64,000 nucleotides of DNA from Aquipseudomonas ullengensis (GTDB lineage Bacteria > Pseudomonadota > Gammaproteobacteria > Pseudomonadales > Pseudomonadaceae). The stretch spans positions 372,001 to 436,000 of the forward strand of contig NZ_JACJUD010000003.1 in the NCBI RefSeq assembly GCF_014174475.1, written 5' to 3'. A program made the position numbers and the translations under genes. Below, piece after piece: positions 19,661-28,537 of this stretch. Each line of letters starts with the position of its first letter. Position 1 is the stretch's first letter. Under the pieces are notes generated by a model, which had not been told where the DNA came from, did no database searches, and saw only the letters and a program-made list of their open reading frames with translations.

Positions 19661-20941
19661 ATGGAGTTCAAGCAAAGCCTGTCGCGCCGCATCGTCATCG
19701 CCTTCGTCCTGATGACTCTGTTCGTCGGCGGGACCTTTTCCATCGGCATCGTCGAGACCGTGCACCAGGTCGAGGAGCGGCTGATCTCCACCGAACTGGG
19801 GGGCGACTTGGCGCGCTTCCTCAAGATGGAAAGCATGGAGGACTGGCGCCACCGCCCGGAGCCGGGTCAGCTGTTCTATTTCAGCGGCGGGCCGGGTGAC
19901 TTCGCCTTGCCGGATGACCTGGAACACCTGACGCCGGGGTTCCACGAGGTGTTTCGTGGCGACAAGTCCTACCACGCCTTCGGTGAGGTCGTCGGCGGGC
20001 GGCGCTATGTGCTGCTGCAGGACCAGAGTGAGTTCGAGGAGCGCGAGCAGCTGCTGTTCGGCGTGGTGCTGGTCGGCTTCCTGATCAGCATGGGGCTGTC
20101 AGTACTGCTGGGCTGGCTGCTGGCACGTAAGGTCATCGAGCCGGTGGTACGCCTGTCCAATCAGGTTCGCCACCCGGACCAGTTGCTCGAGCAGGCGCCG
20201 TCGCTGGCGCCGGACTATGCCTCGGACGAAGTTGGCAGGCTCGCCGAGTCGTTCGACACCACCTTGGGCCTGCTGCGCCGTGCGCTGGCGCGCGAGCGGC
20301 TGTTCACCAGCGATGTCAGCCACGAACTGCGCACGCCGCTGATGGTGCTGGCCAGCTCCTGCGAGCTGCTGCAGGAAAGCCCCAGCCTGGACGAGCGGGC
20401 GCGCAAACAGGTGCAGCGCATCACCCGCGCCTGCGAGGAGATGCGTGAGCTGGTGCAGACCTTCCTGCTGCTGGCGCGCACCAACAACGATGAAACCCTG
20501 GTCACGCCCCAGGCTAGCCTCGCCGAGGTGGCGGATGAGCTGGTGGCGCTGTGGCGCGATGCGGCGCAGGCCAAGGGCCTGGAATTCCGCTACCAGCGCG
20601 GTGAGCCGGGCGCGGTGCGCTACAACGCCATCCTGCTGCGCTCGGTGCTTGGCAACCTGCTGCGCAATGCCCTGCACTACACCGAGAGCGGGCATATCCA
20701 GCTAGAGCTCGGTGCCCAGGGTTTCGTGGTCGAGGACAGCGGCGTGGGCATTCCCGAGGAGGAGCGCGAAGCCATGTTCCAGCCGTTCGTGCGTGGCGGT
20801 TCGGCCCGTGGCGAAGGGCTTGGCCTGGGTTTGTCGCTGGTGCAGCGCATCTGCGAAGGGCAGGGCTGGCATGTCGACCTGTCCAGTGCACTGCCACGGG
20901 GCTGTCGCTTCGAGGTCAATCTGGCGGCCGAGGCGCATTGA
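19661..20941 (+). CDS. colS: Sensor histidine kinase ColS
   Basis: 426 residues. TM1 is at about 10-30, a periplasmic loop at about 31-130, TM2 at about 133-155, then a HAMP-like linker, HisKA with His221 (SDVSHELRTPL) and an HATPase domain (LLRNALHYT, EDSGVGIP, GEGLGLGLSLV). The loop has Glu at 38, 96, 126 and 129 (FEERE). From memory these are the positions of the glutamates, including an ExxE motif, needed for Fe(III)/Zn sensing in P. putida ColS. It directly follows colR. A ColR box overlaps its stop codon and probably serves the next gene. Confidence 0.93.
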   Translation: MEFKQSLSRRIVIAFVLMTLFVGGTFSIGIVETVHQVEERLISTELGGDLARFLKMESMEDWRHRPEPGQLFYFSGGPGDFALPDDLEHLTPGFHEVFRGDKSYHAFGEVVGGRRYVLLQDQSEFEEREQLLFGVVLVGFLISMGLSVLLGWLLARKVIEPVVRLSNQVRHPDQLLEQAPSLAPDYASDEVGRLAESFDTTLGLLRRALARERLFTSDVSHELRTPLMVLASSCELLQESPSLDERARKQVQRITRACEEMRELVQTFLLLARTNNDETLVTPQASLAEVADELVALWRDAAQAKGLEFRYQRGEPGAVRYNAILLRSVLGNLLRNALHYTESGHIQLELGAQGFVVEDSGVGIPEEEREAMFQPFVRGGSARGEGLGLGLSLVQRICEGQGWHVDLSSALPRGCRFEVNLAAEAH

Positions 20942-20953
20942 CATCTTTTTCAC
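20938..20953 (+). promoter_or_regulatory. ColR-binding site overlapping the colS stop codon
   Basis: TTGACATCTTTTTCAC fits the ColR consensus as I recall it for P. putida, (T/C)(T/C)nA(C/G)nn(T/C)TTTTTCAC, at every fixed position. The rest of the 329-bp gap to the next gene (to 21270) holds no gene that I can support; two GTTGTTAC direct repeats sit near 21123-21140. Confidence 0.7.
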
Positions 20954-21270
20954 CTGTTGGCGCTTAGCCTCGGGGTAGCTTAAGTCCGAACACTTCTCAG
21001 GCTCAGGCCGGTATGCGACTTGCAGGCATAAGCGCGCTGATTGCGCCGGCCCCTGCATGCTGCACGCCAGAGGCTGTATCCGCCCGCAATGGCGGCGCCC
21101 GCCTGTTACGACGGCGGTGCGTTGTTACCCCGTTGTTACGGGAATTAGCGAGTCAGCACGTAAAACTCGGCGCCATCGGTCATGGAACGATGGCGCCATC
21201 GGTAGATCGAACCCTGGCGATTGCGGAGCGACGAATGGCATCGGTGGCTACTTTCGAGCTGGTAGGTGGA

Positions 21271-21936
21271 ATGGCAGTTCAGTTTGAACAGTGGTGGCAG
21301 CGCCAGGGCGAGTGGGTCGAAGCGCCCAACCAGCGGCGGGGTGGCGAGAGCGGCGTACAGCGCCTGCGCGATGCCGACGGCAGCCTGCTGTACGTCAAAC
21401 GCCAGGTCGGCCATCTGTATCGCAATCTGCTGCACCCCTTCGGCCGTCCCACCGTACTGCGCGAACGCGATGCCTACCTGGGGCTCAGCCGCCTGGGCGT
21501 GCGCGTACCGCGCCTGGTCTATTGCGATGCCAGCCATGGTGCCGAGCACGGCTGGCGCGGCCTGCTGATCAGCGAGGCGCTGGATGGTTTTGTCGATATC
21601 GACAGCTGGTATGCCCAGGGCGGTCTCGAGCAGTGGGGCGAATCACTCCACCTGCAATTGCTGCAGCAGATCGGCGCCATGTTGGCGCGGATGAACCGGG
21701 GCCGCTGGCAGCATGGCTGCCTGTATGCCAAGCATGTGTTCGTCAAGGTGGATGCGCAGGGCGTGGAAGTGGCCCTGCTCGATCTGGAAAAAAGTAGGAA
21801 ACGGCTGAGCCGGCAGCGGGCCGCACGACACGACCTGCGGCAACTAAAGCGCCATTCGTCGTGGAATGACGCGCAGTGGCAGCAACTCATCTACGGTTAC
21901 CAGCAAGTGTTTGGCGGCACTATCAAGGGGTTATAG
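21271..21936 (+). CDS. Lipopolysaccharide core kinase, InaA/WaaP (Kdo-kinase) family
   Basis: 221 residues from the ATG at 21271, placed by AGGTGGA 5 bp upstream; an in-frame extension to 21013 crosses the promoter region. Kinase-like features are LLYVKRQ (ATP-anchoring Lys), RERDAYLGLSRLGVRVPRLVY, the catalytic-loop-like RWQHGCLYAKHVFV and the metal-binding VALLDLEKSRK. Members phosphorylate heptose or Kdo in the LPS inner core, on the cytoplasmic side. By position this is the PA4378/inaA homologue. The ColR box upstream places it in the ColRS regulon, consistent with LPS phosphorylation as a response to metal stress. Confidence 0.83.
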   Translation: MAVQFEQWWQRQGEWVEAPNQRRGGESGVQRLRDADGSLLYVKRQVGHLYRNLLHPFGRPTVLRERDAYLGLSRLGVRVPRLVYCDASHGAEHGWRGLLISEALDGFVDIDSWYAQGGLEQWGESLHLQLLQQIGAMLARMNRGRWQHGCLYAKHVFVKVDAQGVEVALLDLEKSRKRLSRQRAARHDLRQLKRHSSWNDAQWQQLIYGYQQVFGGTIKGL

Positions 21937-21938
21937 GT

Positions 21939-22181
21939 ATGAAGCTAGAAATCGCACGAGGTATTTTCCTCGTCGGCTCGCTGGGCATTACTGCCCTGGC
22001 TGCAGCCGCCTGGCAGGAGCCTGAACCGGTAGTGATCGGTGCCGACGCGCAATACGGCCCGGCGTACTGCCCATTGCCGGCTGCCGCGCACAAGCAGCGG
22101 CTGGAGCGATCGCAGCCCGATAACGACAATCTGCTGTTACTGGTATTTGGCCTGTCCCACGCCATGAAAGGCGCGCAGTAG
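21939..22181 (+). CDS. Small single-TM or secreted hypothetical protein
   Basis: 80 residues starting MKLEIARGIFLVGSLGITALAAAAW, a signal peptide or membrane anchor, followed by a short polar segment with one Cys (YGPAYCPLPAAA) and a hydrophobic patch LLLLVFGLSHAM. It starts 2 bp after the LPS kinase stop with an upstream AAGGGG, so it is in that transcript and, if so, ColR-controlled. I do not recognise a domain. Small membrane proteins next to LPS kinases could be accessory, but that is a guess. Confidence 0.7.
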   Translation: MKLEIARGIFLVGSLGITALAAAAWQEPEPVVIGADAQYGPAYCPLPAAAHKQRLERSQPDNDNLLLLVFGLSHAMKGAQ

Positions 22182-22195
22182 AAAGGTCGGCCCAT

Positions 22196-22226
22196 AAAAA
22201 AGCCCCGCCTAGGCGGGGCTTTTTGT
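22196..22226. terminator. Bidirectional terminator between the LPS-kinase unit and mexW
   Basis: AAAAAAGCCCCGCC-TA-GGCGGGGCTTTTT: a strong GC stem with A and T runs on the two sides, placed between converging transcripts. Confidence 0.88.
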
Positions 22227-22236
22227 TGCCCGGCTT

Positions 22237-25200
22237 TTAGTGCGCCGGGGCATTGCTGGTGCTGGGTAGCGCGTCCGGCTTGGCCAGCAGGGTGTAGACG
22301 CAGGGCAGGACGAACAGGGTGAACAGCGTGCCAATCGACATGCCGGTGGCGATCACCAGGCCGATGTCGAAGCGGCTCACCGCACCGGCGCCGGTGGCGA
22401 GGATCAGTGGCACCATGCCGAACACCATCGCCGCGGTGGTCATCAGCACCGGACGCAGGCGGATCGAGGCGGCTTCCTCGATCGCCTCGCGCACCGACAG
22501 GCCGTCGCGGCGCAGCTGGTTGGCGAATTCGACGATCAGGATGCCGTGCTTGCTGATCAGCCCGATCAGCGTCACCAGGCCCACCTGGGTGTAGATGTTG
22601 AGGCTGGAGATACCGAGGAAGATCGGAATCAGCGCGCCGCAGATCGACAGCGGCACGGTGACCAGGATCACCAGCGGATCACGGAAGCTCTCGAACTGCG
22701 CGGCCAGCACCAGGAAGATGATCGCCAGGGCCAGGCCGAAGGTGACATACAGCGCGCTGCCTTCCTGGATGTACTGGCGCGAGGCACCGGCATAGTCGAA
22801 GGCATAACCGCGCGGCGCTTCCTCACGGGCGATCTGCGCGATGGTATCCACCGCATCGCCCATGCTGACGATCGGCACGCCTTCGATGATCGCCGAGTTG
22901 AGCTGCTGGAACTGCTTGAGCTTGGTCGGCCGTGCGCGGTCGCTGACCTTGATCAGTGTGCTCAGCGCCACCATCTGCCCGCTCTCGCTCTTCACGTAGT
23001 AGCTGTCCAGCCAGCCCGGATTGTCGCGGTAGGCGCGTTCGACCTGGGCGATGACCTTGTAGCTGCGCCCGTCGATGGTGAAGCGGTTGATCTCGCCTTC
23101 ACCCAGCAGGATGGCCAGGGTCGAGCCCAGGTCCTGCATCGACACGCCCATCTGTGCGGCCTTCTCGCGGTCGATATCGACCACCACTTCCGGCTTGTCG
23201 AACGCCAGGTCGACGTTGAGGAAGGCGAACTTGCCGGACTCCATGGCGCGCGCCTTGACCTTCTCGGCCACCTGCAGCAGCGACTCGTAGTCGTTCGGTG
23301 TGTTGATCACGAACTGGAACGGCAGGCCTTCACCGGTGCCCGGCAGAGACGGCAGGTTGAAGCCGAAGATCTGCAGGCCGGGGATCTGGTTGAGGCGGCC
23401 CTGTACCTCTTGCAGCAGCTCCATCTGGGTCTTGTCGCGTTCGTCCCAGGGTTTCAGCAGGAAGCCGCCGATGCCCGACTGCACGCCGTCGAAACCGTTG
23501 ATCTGGAACGACGAGTAGTACTCGGGGAACTCCTTGAAGATCTTCACGAACTGGTCGGTGTAGGCGTTCAGGTAGTTCAGGTTGGTCGGCTGCGGGGCTT
23601 GGGCGATCAGGAACACGATGCCCTGATCCTCGTCCGGCGCCAGCTCGCTTTTGCTGAACTTGAGCAGGGCAGGGATCAGGCACATGACGATCAGGGCGAA
23701 CACCAGCACCACCGGGCGGGTGTTGAGGGTGCCGTGCAGGGCGCTCTGGTAACGGCGCTTGAGCTTGTCGAAGAGCATGTCCAGCTTGTGCGCCAGGCCC
23801 GTGGGGTTCTCCTCGTGGCGCAGCAGCTTGGAGCACATCATCGGCGACAGGGTCAGGGCGACGATGCCGGAGATGATCACCGCGCCGGCCAGGGTCAGGG
23901 CGAACTCGCGGAACAGCGCACCGGTGAGGCCATCGAGGAAACCGATGGGGGCGTACACCGCGGCCAGGGTGATGGTCATCGACACCACCGGGATGGCGAT
24001 CTCGCGGGCACCTTCGATGGCGGCATCGAACGGTGTCTTGCCCTCCTCGATATGGCGGTGAATGTTTTCCACCACCACGATCGCGTCGTCCACCACCAGG
24101 CCGATGGCCAACACCATCGCCAGCAGGGTCAGCAGGTTGATCGAGTAGCCCATCAGTTGCATGAAGAACAGCACGCCGATCATCGACAGCGGAATGGTGA
24201 TCACCGGGATCAGCACCGAACGGAATGCGCCGAGGAACAGGAACACCACCACGATGACGATCAGCACCGCCTCGATCAGGGTCTTCACCACCTCGTCGAT
24301 GGAGGCCTGGATAAAGCGCGTGGCGTCATAGGCGATGGCCACCTTGAGGTTCGGCGGTAGCTGCGCTTCCAGCTCCGGCATGATTTCGCGCACATGCTTG
24401 ATCACGTCCAGCGGGTTGGAGCTGGGCGTGCCCTTGATGCCGATGTAGACCGACGGGATGCCGTCGAACGAGCTGATCGAATCGTAGTTTTCCGCACCCA
24501 TTTCCACCCGGGCGATATCGCGGACCAGCACGCGGCTGTCGCCGACGGTCTTCACCGGAATGGCGCCGAAGGCTTCCGGAGACTTCAAGTCGGTGGTGGC
24601 GTTGATGCTGGTGACCACGTACTCGCCCTTCACCTGGCCGGCGGCCGAGAGGAAGTTGTAGCGCTGCACGGCGCTGGCCATGTCGGCGGCGGTCACGCCA
24701 TAGGCGGCCATCTTCACCGGGTCCAGCCACAGGCGCATGGCGAACACCTGGTTGCCGAGGATCTCCGCCTCGGCCATGCCGGGCAGGGTGGCCAGCTTGG
24801 GTTGGATCACCCGTGACAGGTAGTCGGTGATCTGCGGGTTGGACAGCTCGTCGCTGTAGAAGCTGATGTACATCAGCGCCGAGGCGTCGGCGGCTTCCTT
24901 GCTCAGCACCGGGTCTTCGGCATCCTGCGGCAGTTGGTTCTTCACCTCGTTGGCCTTGGCCAGCAGCTCGGTGAACAGGCGGTCGGAGTCGGCACCGATG
25001 CGCGCGTAGATGGCGACGGTGGAGAAGTTCTGCTGGCTGGTCGACGTCATGTAGTCGATGCCTTCGGCACTGGCCAGGCTCTGCTGCAGCGGCTGGGTGA
25101 TATAGCCCTGGATGGTCTCGGCGTTGGCCCCGGGGTAAGCGGTGGTCACCGTGATCAGGGCGTTTTCCATCTGCGGGTACTGGCGGATCACCAGTTTGCT

Positions 25201-25287
25201 GAAGGCCTGGAAGCCCAGCAGGATGATCAGCAGGCTGACCACGGTCGCCAGTACCGGGCGACGAATGAAGGGATCGGTGAAAGCCAT
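22237..25287 (-). CDS. mexW: RND multidrug efflux transporter, MexW-like
   Basis: 1016 residues, the HAE1 hydrophobe/amphiphile efflux size. It starts MAFTDPFIRRPVLATVVSLL; the proton-relay Asp pair is in AIGLVVDDAIVVVENIHRH, with a twofold arrangement of TM bundles and two large periplasmic loops. It acts as the inner-membrane proton antiporter of a tripartite pump. It lies downstream of its membrane-fusion partner and is separated from it by an 87-bp gap holding a REP pair. No outer-membrane channel gene is present, so it probably uses a distant OprM-like channel, as described for MexVW. The MexW assignment rests on order and overall character. Confidence 0.9.
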   Translation of the reverse strand: MAFTDPFIRRPVLATVVSLLIILLGFQAFSKLVIRQYPQMENALITVTTAYPGANAETIQGYITQPLQQSLASAEGIDYMTSTSQQNFSTVAIYARIGADSDRLFTELLAKANEVKNQLPQDAEDPVLSKEAADASALMYISFYSDELSNPQITDYLSRVIQPKLATLPGMAEAEILGNQVFAMRLWLDPVKMAAYGVTAADMASAVQRYNFLSAAGQVKGEYVVTSINATTDLKSPEAFGAIPVKTVGDSRVLVRDIARVEMGAENYDSISSFDGIPSVYIGIKGTPSSNPLDVIKHVREIMPELEAQLPPNLKVAIAYDATRFIQASIDEVVKTLIEAVLIVIVVVFLFLGAFRSVLIPVITIPLSMIGVLFFMQLMGYSINLLTLLAMVLAIGLVVDDAIVVVENIHRHIEEGKTPFDAAIEGAREIAIPVVSMTITLAAVYAPIGFLDGLTGALFREFALTLAGAVIISGIVALTLSPMMCSKLLRHEENPTGLAHKLDMLFDKLKRRYQSALHGTLNTRPVVLVFALIVMCLIPALLKFSKSELAPDEDQGIVFLIAQAPQPTNLNYLNAYTDQFVKIFKEFPEYYSSFQINGFDGVQSGIGGFLLKPWDERDKTQMELLQEVQGRLNQIPGLQIFGFNLPSLPGTGEGLPFQFVINTPNDYESLLQVAEKVKARAMESGKFAFLNVDLAFDKPEVVVDIDREKAAQMGVSMQDLGSTLAILLGEGEINRFTIDGRSYKVIAQVERAYRDNPGWLDSYYVKSESGQMVALSTLIKVSDRARPTKLKQFQQLNSAIIEGVPIVSMGDAVDTIAQIAREEAPRGYAFDYAGASRQYIQEGSALYVTFGLALAIIFLVLAAQFESFRDPLVILVTVPLSICGALIPIFLGISSLNIYTQVGLVTLIGLISKHGILIVEFANQLRRDGLSVREAIEEAASIRLRPVLMTTAAMVFGMVPLILATGAGAVSRFDIGLVIATGMSIGTLFTLFVLPCVYTLLAKPDALPSTSNAPAH

Positions 25288-25306
25288 GGGTGGCTCCTGG
25301 GTCTTT

Positions 25307-25372
25307 TGTAGGAGCGAGCTCTGCTCGCGAACGCATCTATGCCAAAGCTTCGCGGGCAGAGCCCGCTCCTAC
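25307..25372. repeat. REP pair (REPIN-like), copy 2, between mexV and mexW
   Basis: TGTAGGAGCGAGCTCTGCTCGCG and CGCGGGCAGAGCCCGCTCCTAC are inverted around about 20 bp. It lies inside the mexVW operon and may influence the ratio of the two mRNAs. Confidence 0.85.
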
Positions 25373-25374
25373 GG

Positions 25375-26520
25375 TCAGTGCGCGGCCTCAGGCTGCTGGG
25401 ATTGCAGCGCCTGGTCTTCGACGATGGTCACGTGGGAGCCGTTATCCAGCTTGAGCTGGCCGGCGGTGACCACCTGCTCGCCGGGCTTGAGGCCCTTGCT
25501 GACCACTGCGTGGCCGTCGCGGCGTTCGCCGGTGCTGACGAAGCGACGTTCCACCACCAGTTCAGCCTGGCCTTTGTCGTCTTTCACCACGCTGCCCTTG
25601 TCGTCCTTCTTCTCGCCGATCACGTACACCGAGTTGCCGTAAAGGGTGTAGGTGATGGCGGTTTCCGGAACCACCACGGCCGATTGTTCACCCGGCAGCA
25701 GTACTTCGAGGTTGGCGAACATGCCCGGCAGCAGCTTGTTGTCCGGGTTGGCCAGCATGGCGCGGACCTGCAGGTTGCGCGTGGTTTCCTCGACTTTCGG
25801 GTTGATCGCGGCGACTTCGCCCTCGAACACTTCGCCCGGATAAGCGGCGACGTTCAGGCGTACGCGCTGGCCGATGGCCAGTTGTGGCGCGGCCTGCTCC
25901 GGCAGGTAGAAGTCGACGAACAGTTTGGAGAGATCCTGCAGGGTGGCGATCGGGTTGCCGGGGCTCAGGTAGTCGCCGGTGTCCACCTGGCGGATGCCGA
26001 TGGTGCCGGCGAAAGGCGCGAGGATGCGCTTCTTGTCCAGGCTGGCCTGCAGCTGCGCCACGCTGGCTTCAGCCTTGAGCAGTTCGGCATACAAGCGGTC
26101 GAACTCGCTCTTGGAGATGGCCTGCTTGCCAGCCAGGTTCTTGCCGCGCTGGTATTCCACCTGGGCCAGGTTGCGCACGGCCAGGGCGGTGGCGAGGATC
26201 GCCTGTTCCACCTGGCTATCGAGTTGCAGCAGCGGCTGGCCCAGTTTGACCTTTTCACCGGACTGGAACAGCACCTGGCTGACCGTGCCCTGTACTTCGG
26301 CGGTCAGATCCACGCCCTGGAAGGCCTTGAGCGTGCCGATGGCGGGCAGCAGCGATTGCCAGGGCATTTGCTCGGCCTTGGCCGCCGACACGCTGATGGC
26401 CGGCTGCGGCGCGGTGAACATCTGGATCTGCTGGTAAACGGAGTAAGCCTTGATGGCGGCGAGGGCGAGCACGATGAGCACGACGACGCCGAGCATGATG
26501 AGCATGCGGCGGAGCAACAT
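25375..26520 (-). CDS. mexV: RND efflux membrane-fusion protein, MexV-like
   Basis: 381 residues from the ATG at 26520, which has AAGGAA at good spacing; an upstream in-frame ATG (26538) is possible. An N-terminal membrane anchor (about 2-27, MLIMLGVVVLIVLALAAI) precedes the lipoyl/hairpin/beta-barrel order of HlyD-type adaptors: AEVQGTVSQVLFQSGEKVKLGQPLLQLD, a coiled-coil hairpin at about 100-140, then LAPFAGTIGIRQVDTGDYL and the C-terminal GEQVVTAGQLKLDNGSHVTI. It bridges the inner-membrane pump to the outer-membrane channel. It has a good promoter with a palindromic operator candidate upstream. Confidence 0.9.
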   Translation of the reverse strand: MLLRRMLIMLGVVVLIVLALAAIKAYSVYQQIQMFTAPQPAISVSAAKAEQMPWQSLLPAIGTLKAFQGVDLTAEVQGTVSQVLFQSGEKVKLGQPLLQLDSQVEQAILATALAVRNLAQVEYQRGKNLAGKQAISKSEFDRLYAELLKAEASVAQLQASLDKKRILAPFAGTIGIRQVDTGDYLSPGNPIATLQDLSKLFVDFYLPEQAAPQLAIGQRVRLNVAAYPGEVFEGEVAAINPKVEETTRNLQVRAMLANPDNKLLPGMFANLEVLLPGEQSAVVVPETAITYTLYGNSVYVIGEKKDDKGSVVKDDKGQAELVVERRFVSTGERRDGHAVVSKGLKPGEQVVTAGQLKLDNGSHVTIVEDQALQSQQPEAAH

Positions 26521-26571
26521 ATTCCGGTTCCTTGGCAAGACGGGAAGAGCCTGGGAATAGGCGAAGCGGGC

Positions 26572-26600
26572 ACCTTAGACTTACTTGTCGATCAAGTCAA
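26572..26600 (-). promoter_or_regulatory. mexVW promoter with palindromic operator candidate
   Basis: On the minus strand TTGACT (26595-26600), 17-bp spacer, TAAGGT (26572-26577). The inverted repeat ACTTG-TCGAT-CAAGT (26583-26597) overlaps the -35 element and the spacer, where a TetR- or MarR-type repressor would block RNA polymerase. The remaining gap to 26703 holds no gene. Confidence 0.6.
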
Positions 26601-26703
26601 AAAGCACGCATTTGCAAGAAATTGCCGGGTCGATCAGCGCAGCAGCCTGCTGCGGCGATCGTTTCATGGTGCTGCCCGGGCACGTCCCTGTGCCGGGTTG
26701 TGG

Positions 26704-28329
26704 TCAGGCGCTGAGGCGCTTGGTCACTTCGCTGAGTTGGGCGGACAGGTCGTGCAGGTTGTGGCTGGCGCTCTCGGTGCGCTGCACGTTTTCCTGGTTG
26801 GTGGTGGCGATGGCGGTGATCTCGGTGAGGTTGCGCGAGATGTCCTCGGCCACCGAGGTCTGCTCCTCGGCGGCGGTGGCGATCTGCCGGTTCATGTCGC
26901 GAATCGCCTCCACCGCACCGGTGATGCGCTGCAGCATGGCGCCGGCCTCGGTGACCTGGGTCACGCCTTCCTCGCTGCGGCTCTGCCCGCTCTCGATGGC
27001 GCGCACGGCGTTGACCGCGCCGGTCTGCACCGTGTCGATGATCTGGTTGATCTCGGCGGTGGATTCGGCAGTGCGCTGGGCCAGGGTGCGTACCTCGTCG
27101 GCGACCACGGCGAAGCCTCGGCCCTGCTCGCCGGCGCGCGCAGCCTCGATGGCGGCGTTGAGCGCCAACAGGTTGGTTTGCTCGGCAATGCCACGGATCA
27201 CTTCCAGCACCTTGCCGATGCGCCCGCTGTCGCTCTCCAGGCGGCGGATCACGTCGGCGGTGGTGGCGATCTCGCTGCGCATGGTGGTGATGGTCTGGAT
27301 GGTATGTTCCATCACCTTGCCGCCCTGGCGCGCCGACTCGTCGGCATCATCCGCCGCCCCGGCTGCGTCGGCCGCATGGCTGGCGACCTGCTGCGCGGTG
27401 GCGGACATCTCGTGCATGGCCGTGGCCACCTGATCGGTGCGGGAGAACTGCTCGCGGGTGCCCTGGGACATCAGCGTGGCGATGGCATTCAGCTCGCCGC
27501 TGGCGGTATCCAACTGGCTGGTGCTGTGTTTCAAGCGGGTGAAGGTGTCGGCAAGGAAGTCGCGCAGGGTGTTGGCGGCCACGGCCAGGCGGCCCAGCTC
27601 GTCCTGGCGGTCGGCATTCACCCGCTGGCCGAAGTTGCCCTGGCTGAGCTTGGCGATATGGTCGATCAGGGTGGTGATCGGGCCGATCAGGTTGCGGTTG
27701 ACCAGCCACAGGCTGAACAGGGCGACCAGTACGCTGGCGCCGAGCATCAGCAATGTGCCGACCAGGATGGTGCGTTCGGCATCGGCATTGATCTGCTTGG
27801 CCTGGCTCAGGCTGGTGTCATGCAGTTCGGTGACCAGGGCGCCCATCTGTTCGCTGGTGGCGCGGTCGATACCCTTGACCGCGGCATCGCCGGCCTGGGC
27901 GTTGGCGCCGGCGGCGACAAAAGCATCGCGGCCTTTGCGGTAGTTGGCGCCGAGTGCCTGGTGCTCAGTGCGCAGGCGTTCTACCTGGCTTTTCAATGAG
28001 GGGTCGAAGGCGACCTCGGTGGCCAGTTTGCCGAGGATGCCCTGCACTTTGGATTCCTGTTCTTCGAACTGCTGCCAGTACTTGCTCAGGTTCTCCGGCG
28101 ACTGGCCACGCAGCAGGACGTTCTTCCATTCCTGGACTTGCGATTTGAATTCGAGGTTGGCCTGGTCGACCAGTTGCGAGGCTTCCAGTGGGCCTTCGAG
28201 CAGGCCACGATAGGCCTGCATGCCGCTGGAGAGAAAGCTGAAACAGGCCAGCGCGGTAATCAGGATCAGCAGCAGGCTGCCGCCCAGCAAGGCGAGGATC
28301 TGCGCACGCAAGGATTTCTGCAGGAACAT
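26704..28329 (-). CDS. Methyl-accepting chemotaxis protein
   Basis: 541 residues. TM1 is at about 10-30, a periplasmic helical sensor region at about 31-190 (four-helix-bundle type by length and composition), TM2 at about 195-215 ([21 protein letters not shown]), then HAMP and a long signalling hairpin. The highly conserved tip [35 protein letters not shown] is intact (cited as positions about 380-415), so it should couple to CheA/CheW. There is no C-terminal CheR-docking pentapeptide; the protein ends SEVTKRLSA. The ligand cannot be inferred. The 208-bp upstream gap (28330-28537) holds no gene. Confidence 0.93.
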   Translation of the reverse strand: MFLQKSLRAQILALLGGSLLLILITALACFSFLSSGMQAYRGLLEGPLEASQLVDQANLEFKSQVQEWKNVLLRGQSPENLSKYWQQFEEQESKVQGILGKLATEVAFDPSLKSQVERLRTEHQALGANYRKGRDAFVAAGANAQAGDAAVKGIDRATSEQMGALVTELHDTSLSQAKQINADAERTILVGTLLMLGASVLVALFSLWLVNRNLIGPITTLIDHIAKLSQGNFGQRVNADRQDELGRLAVAANTLRDFLADTFTRLKHSTSQLDTASGELNAIATLMSQGTREQFSRTDQVATAMHEMSATAQQVASHAADAAGAADDADESARQGGKVMEHTIQTITTMRSEIATTADVIRRLESDSGRIGKVLEVIRGIAEQTNLLALNAAIEAARAGEQGRGFAVVADEVRTLAQRTAESTAEINQIIDTVQTGAVNAVRAIESGQSRSEEGVTQVTEAGAMLQRITGAVEAIRDMNRQIATAAEEQTSVAEDISRNLTEITAIATTNQENVQRTESASHNLHDLSAQLSEVTKRLSA

Positions 28330-28537
28330 GGAAGGTATGCCTCATCGGAGAATGGCAATGTCCGGGCGCCAGGAGCTGGCGGCGGCTTCTCGGATATCCC
28401 TATCTCCCGGCGTGGGCGGCCGGCTACACCTGGCCTGCAGGGTGTGCGGGCTGCAAGTGCGAAGTCTCTGTGAGTATAGGTCGGCCGTCCGTGGCCGTTC
28501 TGTAGGCGTGGGCTGAGTTCTGCCTCAGCGTCAGGGG

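Noticed and set aside
22546..24360. 604-residue open frame opposite mexW
   Set aside because: Antisense shadow; composition dominated by His, Gln, Asp and Arg.
25339..27999. 886-residue open frame opposite mexV and the chemoreceptor gene
   Set aside because: Antisense shadow caused by GC-rich codon bias; crosses a REP pair, a promoter and two real genes.
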